A stretch of 56,821 bases of DNA. Source: CAZEIW01 sp964512305. GTDB taxonomy: Bacteria; Pseudomonadota; Gammaproteobacteria; Burkholderiales; Burkholderiaceae_F. The position numbers and the translations under genes are program-made. Shown one piece after another: positions 51,277 through 56,821 of the stretch (its first letter is position 1; every line of letters begins with the position of its first letter). The stretch covers positions 1-56,821 of the forward strand of contig CAZEIW010000014.1 of the NCBI GenBank assembly GCA_964512305.1. Direction: 5' to 3'. The notes under the pieces were generated by a model. The model saw only the letters and a program-made list of their open reading frames with translations. It was not told where the DNA came from and made no database searches.

Positions 51277-52488
51277 ATGCTTCGCGTATCGACCTACAAC
51301 CTGTACCAGACCGCCGAGCAGAACATCGTCAACGCCCAGGCGACGATGATGAGCACGCAGACGCAGCTTTCCACCGGCAAGCGCATCAACTCCCCGGCCG
51401 ACGACCCGGTCGGCACGGCCAATGCCGCGATGCTGCAGAGCGGTGTCGACCAGCTGGGCCAGTTCCAGAGCAACGTGTCGCAGGCGACCTACCTGCTGAA
51501 CGCCGGGCAGTCGACGATGTCCGACTTCATCAACGTACTGCAGGACGTGCGGCAGCGCCTGGTGCAGGCCGGCGACCGCAGCTACGACGATTCGCAGCGC
51601 GGCGCGCTGGCGACCGCGCTGCAGCAGGATCTGCAGCAGCTGGTCGGGCTGGCCAATACCGGCGACGGCCAGGGCGGGTACCTGTTCGGCGGCTCCCGCA
51701 CCGCGGGCTCGCCTTTCTCGATGAACGGCAACCAGGTCGCCTACGTCGGCGACAACGTCCTGCAGGGCCTGCAGATCTCGCCATCCCGGACCGAGCAGGT
51801 CAAGTACTCGGGCCAGGATGCCTTCATGAGCATTCCGGCCGGCAACGGCACCTTCGTCACCGCCGCCGCCGCCGGCAACACCGGCTCGGGTTCGATCGAC
51901 GCGGGATCGGTCGTCAGCCCGTCGGCGCTCACCGGCGACAGCTACGCGGTGAACTTCGCGGTTGCCGGCACGACGACCACCTACCAGGTCGTCGACACCA
52001 CGACCAGCGCCGTGGTGCAAAATGGCACCTACGGCGGCGGCCCGACGACGCTGGGCTTCGGCGGCATGCAGGTGACCGTCAGCGGGGCGCCGGCCAACAA
52101 CGACAGTTTCACGATCAAGCCGGCGGGAAACAGCTCGGTCTTCGACACCGTCGCTGCCGCGGTCGCCGCCCTGCAGACCCCCGCGTCGACGCCGAGCGGC
52201 AGTGGGCAGTTGAGCTCATCGCTGGCGTCGCTGCTCGCGTCGACGGACCAGGCGCTCAGCCACATCTCGATCAAGCAGGCCGACATGGGATCGCAGCTGT
52301 CGGAGCTCACCACGTACACGAGCCTGAACAGCGAGCGCACGCTGCAGTACAAGTCGCAGATGTCCTCGATCGTCGATCTCGACTACGCGAAGGGCGCTTC
52401 CGACCTGGCGCGCCAGCAGATGTCGTACCAGGCGGCACTGCAGAGCTATTCGGCGGTCTCCAAGCTTTCGCTGTTCGCCTATTTGTAG
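51277..52488 (+). CDS. flgL: Hook-filament junction protein FlgL (HAP3)
   Basis: 403 residues. Family segments are MLRVSTYNLYQTAEQNIVNA, TQLSTGKRINSPADDPVGTA and the C-terminal VDLDYAKGASDLARQQMSYQ, AALQSYSAVSKLSLFAYL. It joins FlgK to the flagellin filament. It ends the flgB-flgL run; an 89-bp gap separates it from flgK. Confidence 0.97.
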   Translation: MLRVSTYNLYQTAEQNIVNAQATMMSTQTQLSTGKRINSPADDPVGTANAAMLQSGVDQLGQFQSNVSQATYLLNAGQSTMSDFINVLQDVRQRLVQAGDRSYDDSQRGALATALQQDLQQLVGLANTGDGQGGYLFGGSRTAGSPFSMNGNQVAYVGDNVLQGLQISPSRTEQVKYSGQDAFMSIPAGNGTFVTAAAAGNTGSGSIDAGSVVSPSALTGDSYAVNFAVAGTTTTYQVVDTTTSAVVQNGTYGGGPTTLGFGGMQVTVSGAPANNDSFTIKPAGNSSVFDTVAAAVAALQTPASTPSGSGQLSSSLASLLASTDQALSHISIKQADMGSQLSELTTYTSLNSERTLQYKSQMSSIVDLDYAKGASDLARQQMSYQAALQSYSAVSKLSLFAYL

Positions 52489-52530
52489 TCTCCTCGCTGG
52501 ACGGCCCCGGCTTCCGGTATTCTTCCGCTG

Positions 52531-52547
52531 GCCCGGCCACGCCGGGC
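52531..52547 (+). terminator. Stem-loop after flgL
   Basis: GCCCGGC-CAC-GCCGGGC begins 42 nt behind the flgL stop. No T-run follows, so terminator function is uncertain. Confidence 0.35.
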
Positions 52548-52585
52548 GCAGGCAACTCTTCGAACCCGCCGATCGGAACAGGAGC

Positions 52586-55500
52586 GTGTCGGACCCGACG
52601 ACTTTCGATCGCACACACGCTGTGACGCGCGCGCCGGCCGCACCGCCCGACGTGGCTTCGCAGCCCCGCACGCTGGCGCTGGCGTCGGCCAGGCCCGCGC
52701 CGGCCGGCGAATCGCAGGGCCAGAAGACGCAAGTGCGGCCGCAAATGCAGCCGCAGGTGCAGGCGCAGATGCATCCGGATCCCCCCCCACCGGCGCTGTT
52801 CGACGACCTGCCCGACGCGGTATGGCGCTTCGACCGCCGCCTGGCCGTGGTCTACGTCAACGCCGCAGGCGCCCAGGCCACCGCGCTGGGGCGCGCGCAG
52901 TTCATCGGCTGCACGCTGGGCGAGGTCGACCACTTCGCCCCGTTCGCGCCGCTGTGGGAGGCGAAGCTGCGCGCGGTCTTCGAATCCCTCGAGACGCGCA
53001 GCTTCAAGTTCACCTACCCGCACCCCGCCGGCGCGAAGAGCTTCGATGTCCGCCTGATCGCCGAGCGCGGCGCGGACGGCGAGGCGACCCACGTGACCGC
53101 GATCGCGCGCGACGTCACGGTGCCGCGCAGCGCGCTGCGCGCGACGCGCACCGCCGACGCCCTGGTGTCGACGCTGATGTCGAGCGCGCGCATCGGGATG
53201 GCGATACTCGACCGCGACCTGCGCTACCTGCGCTGCAACGCCTACCTGACCCAGCTGCTCGGCGTCGAGACGGGGCGGCTGCTCGGGCGGCGCCTCGACG
53301 AGGCCTGCGACATGGGCGCGCAGCCCGACGTGATGCGTTCGCTGCTGCGGATGCGCGACGGCGAGCTGCGGACCTCGCAGCAGGTCGAATACCAGTTCGC
53401 CGCCGGCGACTTCCCGTGGGTGCGCGAGCGCCGCACCCCGCTGATGACCGCCGGCGGCGAGTTCAACGGCGTGTTCATCACGGTCGAACGGCTCGACCGC
53501 GAGCGCTTCGCCGAGACCTCGCTGGCGGCGCTGAGGCAGGCGCTCGACTCGGCCGGCGAGATGGTGCTGGAGATCCGGCGCGAGGGCTACATCGTCGACG
53601 CCAACGAGACCGCGCTGGCGTGGCTGGGCTACACGCGGGAGCAGCTGACCGGGTTGAGGCTGCCGGCGATCGATGCCCAGCTGACCGACGAGCGCTACGG
53701 AGAGATCCTGCAGGCGATTTCCCAGGGCGGGACCTACCGCGGCGAGTCGCGCTTCCGCACGCGCGCCGGGTCGGAGTTCGAGGTCGACCTCGTGCTGCAG
53801 CGCGTCGAATACGGCGAGCGCGAGTTCATCTTCCTGCTGGTGCGGGACATCTCCGAGCGCAGGCAGCACCAGCAGCAGACGCAGACCCTGCTCGCCGAGA
53901 GCCGGCTGATCTTCGACACCGCGCTGGTCGGGCTGCTGTTCGTCCGCGACGGACGGCTGCTGCGGGTCAATGCCGCGATGGAGGAACTCCTCGCTTGCGA
54001 GCCGGGCACGCTGGTCGACCAGATCCAGCTGTTCGCCCATCCGTCGGACCGCCTGCTGATGTCGGGCCTGTCCGAGCGCTACGTCGACATCAACCGCGAC
54101 GGCGCGTGCGAGTTCGAGCTCTACATGTACCGCCGGCGCGGCGACCCGATCTGGGTCGCGGTGCAGGGACGGGCGGTCAATCCGGAACGCCCGGAACTGG
54201 GCTACATCTTCGCGTTCGTCAACATCGACCAGCGCAAGCGCTCGGAGCGGGAATTGCTCGCCGCGCTCAACGAGCTGCAGCTGATCTTCGACAACGCCCT
54301 GGTGTCGATCGTCTACGTCGCCAACGACCTGATCATCAAGGCCAACGCCGCGAGCGAGCGCATGTTCGGCTTCGGGGCCGCGGACCTGAGCGAGCTGCAG
54401 TTCGGCTCCCTGTTCGCCGATGCCGGCGCCTGGCAGCAGGTGCAGGCGCGCTGCGCGACCGAATCGGGGGCCGGCGACGCGCACGCGGGCGCCGGCTTCG
54501 AGCTGCCGATGCGCAGGGCCGACGGCGGCATGTTCTGGTGCGCGGGGCACGTGCGCCCGATCGAGCCCGGGGTGATCGAGCGCGGCATGATCGTCGCGAT
54601 GACCGACGTCGATGTCAGGCGGCGTTCCGAGGACGAGCTGCGGCGGGTGCGCAACTATCTCGACCTGGTGATCGAGAACCTGCCGGTGCTGGTGTCGGTG
54701 CGCGAGGTCGACAGCGGGCGCTTCGTCAGCTTCAACCGGGCCGGCGAGGCGCTCACCGGCCTGTCGCGAGACCAGGTTCTCGGCCGGACCTGGCACGAGA
54801 TCTACGGGCGCCAGTTCGCCGACCTCTACGTCGAGATGGACCGGCAGGCGATCGCCGGCGGCCGGCAGATCGAGCGGCCGCGCGACGTGATGCTGCGCGC
54901 GGACGGCCGCACCCTGACGGTGAACCAGCGCGTGGTCCCGGTGTTCGAGGAGGACCAGGTCGGGCCGGGGGCGGCGCGCTACGTGATGTCGATCGTCGAC
55001 GACCTGACGGGCGAGGTGCGGGCCGAGACCGCGCTTCGCGAGACCGAGTCGCGCTTCAGGCAGTTCGCCGAGAGCATCGACCAGCTCGTGTTCGTCACGG
55101 ACGCCGATCTCACGACGATCCACTACGTGAACGCGAGATACGCGCAGCTGCTGGGCGCGCCGGCGTCGGAGCTGATGGGCGACCCGCGCAACGTGCTCAA
55201 GCGCGTGCATCCGGAGGACTCGGAGCGCCTGCGGCGCATGCTGCCGCGGCTGATCGCGGGAATGCGCCGCTTGCGGCGCGCCGAGCTCTCGGTGCGGGTC
55301 GACCATCCGGCGCGAGGGGTGCGCCTTCTCAACGTCCGCCTCAATCCGGCGCGCGTGCACGACGGAAGCGTGCGCGTGTTCGGGATCGCCGACGACGTCA
55401 CCGAGCGCACGGCCGCCGAACAGCAGCGGCTGGAGGACGCGCTCAAGCAGCGCGACGTGCTGGTGCGCGAGGTGCATCACCGGATCAAGAACAACCTGCA

Positions 55501-56059
55501 GGGCGTCGCCGGCCTTCTGCAGCACATGGCGGTCGGCAAGCCCGAGGTCGCGACCACGCTCAACGAGATCGCCGGCCAGATCCAGGCGATCGCGCAGGTG
55601 CACGGCCTGCAGATCGGATCGAGCGGCAACCTGCCGGTGCTCGGCGTCGTGCAGGGGATTTTCGCCAACCTCGGCGCGATGTTCGGCGTCGAGATCCATT
55701 TCGAGCCGTCCGCGCCCGGGCTGTGGCGCTGGGGCCTGCCCGAGAACGAGGCGGTCCCGCTCGCGCTCGTGATCAACGAGCTCGGCACCAATGCGATCAA
55801 GTACCGCGCCAGCCGCGAGCTCGGACTGACCGTGCGGGTCGAGACCCGCCCCGACGGCGTCGCGGTGCTGATCGAGAATCCCGGCCGGCTGCCGGCCGGG
55901 TTCGACCTCGGCCGGGTCGCCTCGGGCGTCTCCGGCCTGGGCCTGATCAAGGCCCTGCTGCCGCGGCGCGGCGCGCGCCTGAAAATCGACCAGGCCGATG
56001 CCCTGGTGCGTGCCCAGCTCGAGCTGACGGCGCCGGCGATCCGGGAGGAGTTGGCGTGA
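52586..56059 (+). CDS. Seven-PAS soluble sensor histidine kinase, HisKA_2 type
   Basis: 1157 residues from GTG 52586, with CAGGAG upstream. No transmembrane helix is seen. After a Gln/Pro-rich N-terminus, seven PAS-like repeats can be traced at about 70-180, 195-310, 315-430, 440-550, 560-680, 690-820 and 830-945, with openings such as DLPDAVWRFDRR and ENLPVLVSVREVDSGRFVSF. The kinase core belongs to the HisKA_2 class: LVREVHHRIKNNLQGVAGLL (H964/H965, the first His of the pair being the usual phosphosite), then a short ATPase domain with NELGTNAIKYRASREL and GVSGLGLIKALLP. It overlaps the ANTAR response regulator by GTGA and is surely its partner. Confidence 0.9.
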   Translation: MSDPTTFDRTHAVTRAPAAPPDVASQPRTLALASARPAPAGESQGQKTQVRPQMQPQVQAQMHPDPPPPALFDDLPDAVWRFDRRLAVVYVNAAGAQATALGRAQFIGCTLGEVDHFAPFAPLWEAKLRAVFESLETRSFKFTYPHPAGAKSFDVRLIAERGADGEATHVTAIARDVTVPRSALRATRTADALVSTLMSSARIGMAILDRDLRYLRCNAYLTQLLGVETGRLLGRRLDEACDMGAQPDVMRSLLRMRDGELRTSQQVEYQFAAGDFPWVRERRTPLMTAGGEFNGVFITVERLDRERFAETSLAALRQALDSAGEMVLEIRREGYIVDANETALAWLGYTREQLTGLRLPAIDAQLTDERYGEILQAISQGGTYRGESRFRTRAGSEFEVDLVLQRVEYGEREFIFLLVRDISERRQHQQQTQTLLAESRLIFDTALVGLLFVRDGRLLRVNAAMEELLACEPGTLVDQIQLFAHPSDRLLMSGLSERYVDINRDGACEFELYMYRRRGDPIWVAVQGRAVNPERPELGYIFAFVNIDQRKRSERELLAALNELQLIFDNALVSIVYVANDLIIKANAASERMFGFGAADLSELQFGSLFADAGAWQQVQARCATESGAGDAHAGAGFELPMRRADGGMFWCAGHVRPIEPGVIERGMIVAMTDVDVRRRSEDELRRVRNYLDLVIENLPVLVSVREVDSGRFVSFNRAGEALTGLSRDQVLGRTWHEIYGRQFADLYVEMDRQAIAGGRQIERPRDVMLRADGRTLTVNQRVVPVFEEDQVGPGAARYVMSIVDDLTGEVRAETALRETESRFRQFAESIDQLVFVTDADLTTIHYVNARYAQLLGAPASELMGDPRNVLKRVHPEDSERLRRMLPRLIAGMRRLRRAELSVRVDHPARGVRLLNVRLNPARVHDGSVRVFGIADDVTERTAAEQQRLEDALKQRDVLVREVHHRIKNNLQGVAGLLQHMAVGKPEVATTLNEIAGQIQAIAQVHGLQIGSSGNLPVLGVVQGIFANLGAMFGVEIHFEPSAPGLWRWGLPENEAVPLALVINELGTNAIKYRASRELGLTVRVETRPDGVAVLIENPGRLPAGFDLGRVASGVSGLGLIKALLPRRGARLKIDQADALVRAQLELTAPAIREELA

Positions 56060-56646
56060 GCGACGCCGGCCCGCTGATCCTGGTCGTCGATGACGACCGC
56101 CTGGTGCTCGCGACGGTCTGTGCCGGGCTGCGGCAGGCCGGCTTCGAAGTCATCGAGGCCGACAACGGCGACGACGCGATCCTGCTCGCGCGCGGGCACA
56201 AGCCTCAGCTGGCGATTCTCGACGTGCGCATGCAGGGCAAGTCGGGCATGGACGTCGCGCGCTACCTTTCCGCGAACACCAACACGGGATTCCTGTTCCT
56301 GTCGGCGTTCGGCGACAGCACGATCGTGGAGGAGGCGAAGCGGCTGGGCGCGCTCGGCTATCTGGTCAAGCCGCTCGATGTCAAGCAGATCGCGCCGGCG
56401 GTCAACGCCGCGCTCGCGCAACTCGACGCCGCGGCCGCCGCGCGCGCGAGCGCGCCGGCCGGCGAGGCCCGCGGCGGCCACGACGAGCAGGTGGCGATCG
56501 GGATCCTCATGGAGCGGCTGCGGCTCGACCACGATCGGGCGCGGGAAGCGCTGCGCACGCAGGCGCGCCTCGAGGGTCGCAGCGTGGAGGCGCTCGCGAG
56601 CCACATGGTCGAGGCGGCGAATCGGCTCAATTCGATCCCGCGGTAG
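56056..56646 (+). CDS. ANTAR-domain response regulator
   Basis: 196 residues from GTG 56056, overlapping the kinase stop. The receiver domain (about 5-122) has the acidic pair in LVVDDDRLVL, phosphoacceptor D56 (LAILDVRMQGKSGMD), Ser/Thr in FLFLSAFGD and Lys in GYLVKPLD. After an Ala-rich linker the ANTAR domain (about 143-193) reads QVAIGILMERLRLDHDRARE and ALRTQARLEGRSVEALASHM. ANTAR proteins bind paired hexaloop RNA hairpins and prevent transcription termination. The RNA targets are not obvious in this window. Confidence 0.92.
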   Translation: MSDAGPLILVVDDDRLVLATVCAGLRQAGFEVIEADNGDDAILLARGHKPQLAILDVRMQGKSGMDVARYLSANTNTGFLFLSAFGDSTIVEEAKRLGALGYLVKPLDVKQIAPAVNAALAQLDAAAAARASAPAGEARGGHDEQVAIGILMERLRLDHDRAREALRTQARLEGRSVEALASHMVEAANRLNSIPR

Positions 56647-56663
56647 GACCTTGGCCTGCGGTC

Positions 56664-56740
56664 ACCCTCACCCTAACCCTCTCCCGCGTGGCGGGAGAGG
56701 GGACTGCTAGCGGGAGAGGGGACTGTTGGCGGGGAGGGGA
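56664..56740. repeat. CCCTCTCCCGC hairpin with tandem GCGGGAGAGGGGACTG copies
   Basis: CCCTCTCCCGC-GTG-GCGGGAGAGGG forms a perfect 11-bp stem at 56677-56701. It is followed by further copies of GCGGGAGAGGGGACTG and a diverged GCGGGGAGGGGACCG. It is related to the pair at 27.8 kb and here lies between convergent genes, extending into the last codons of the minus-strand gene. Confidence 0.85.
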
Positions 56741-56820
56741 CCGTTGGGTGTCCTGCCGCTTTCCCAAAGGGTGAAGTAGAAAATCGCGCCCTTGCCGGGC
56801 TCCGACTCGGCCCAGACGCG
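56707..56820 (-). CDS. C-terminus of a sensor histidine kinase, partial
   Basis: Only the final 37 codons are present, read leftward from the window edge to a TAG at 56709-56707. The piece RVWAESEPGKGAIFYFTL matches the G2-box end of HATPase domains ('G.iw.eSepG.Gs.F.FtLP'). The last residues, SGRTPNGPLPANSPLSR, are encoded by the repeat DNA and look like an acquired tail. The rest of the protein lies beyond the window. Confidence 0.75.
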   Translation of the reverse strand, partial: RVWAESEPGKGAIFYFTLWESGRTPNGPLPANSPLSR

Positions 56821-56821
56821 G

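Noticed and set aside
52307..55699. A 1130-codon open frame on the minus strand opposite the PAS kinase
   Set aside because: Low-complexity Arg/Leu/His translation; the plus strand shows PAS, HisKA_2 and ATPase motifs.
52822..56646. A long plus-strand frame that ends in frame with the ANTAR regulator
   Set aside because: Upstream of 56056 it is Arg/Ala-rich shadow of the kinase in another phase; only the last 196 codons are real.

Overview
This window is a nearly complete flagellar and chemotaxis locus from a GC-rich Gram-negative bacterium, most likely a betaproteobacterium of the order Burkholderiales. Three things point there: an FlhDC master regulator pair with FliA (sigma-28)/FlgM control, an intracellular polyhydroxybutyrate depolymerase of the catalytic-Cys PhaZ type, and a FliK-like/FhlB-like gene pair next to fliDST. 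L- and P-ring genes (flgH, flgI) confirm an outer membrane. The species cannot be named from the window.

Layout. 1-4.2 kb: the end of a sugar-acid epimerase/dehydrogenase, an acetolactate-synthase-like TPP enzyme, phaZ and a GST-fold gene. 4.4-15.6 kb (minus strand, transcribed fliF>G>H>I>J>K>L>M>N>O>P>Q>R): MS/C ring and export apparatus. 15.9-16.2 kb: fliE, divergent from fliF. 16.3-20.7 kb (minus, transcribed flhD>flhC>motA>motB>cheY>cheZ): master regulator, stator and CheY/CheZ. 20.7-21.27 kb: a 0.6-kb regulatory interval with dyads, a probable small RNA with a strong terminator, and the fliC promoter. 21.3-27.8 kb (plus): fliC, flaG, fliD, fliS, fliT, a second FliK-like gene, an FlhB C-domain homologue, ycgR. 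27.9-28.35 kb (minus): an unrecognised gene. 28.6-39.5 kb (plus): flhB, flhA, flhF, a P-loop-less flhG-like gene, fliA, a soluble chemoreceptor, cheW, a membrane chemoreceptor. 40.1-41.7 kb (minus): flgA, flgM, flgN. 41.8-52.5 kb (plus): flgB to flgL. 52.6-56.65 kb (plus): a seven-PAS HisKA_2-type kinase and an ANTAR response regulator. The right edge cuts the C-terminus of a second kinase on the minus strand.

Regulation. Good matches to the FliA promoter (TAAAG, about 14 bp, GCCGATAA) lie in front of fliC, flhB, flgA, flgM, fliL and flgK, with weaker ones at motA, flaG and fliS and before the putative small RNA. This suggests FlhDC turns on early genes, FliA reinforces its own operon through the flhB promoter, and FlgM, FlgN and the export switch time late genes. 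Many genes are translationally coupled by ATGA or TGATG overlaps. cheA, cheR and cheB are absent and must lie elsewhere.

Non-coding DNA between gene blocks is filled by two families of palindromic repeats: one built on CCGGGACAAGCCCGG, the other on CCCTCTCCCGC hairpins. No rRNA, tRNA, CRISPR array, insertion sequence or prophage gene was seen.
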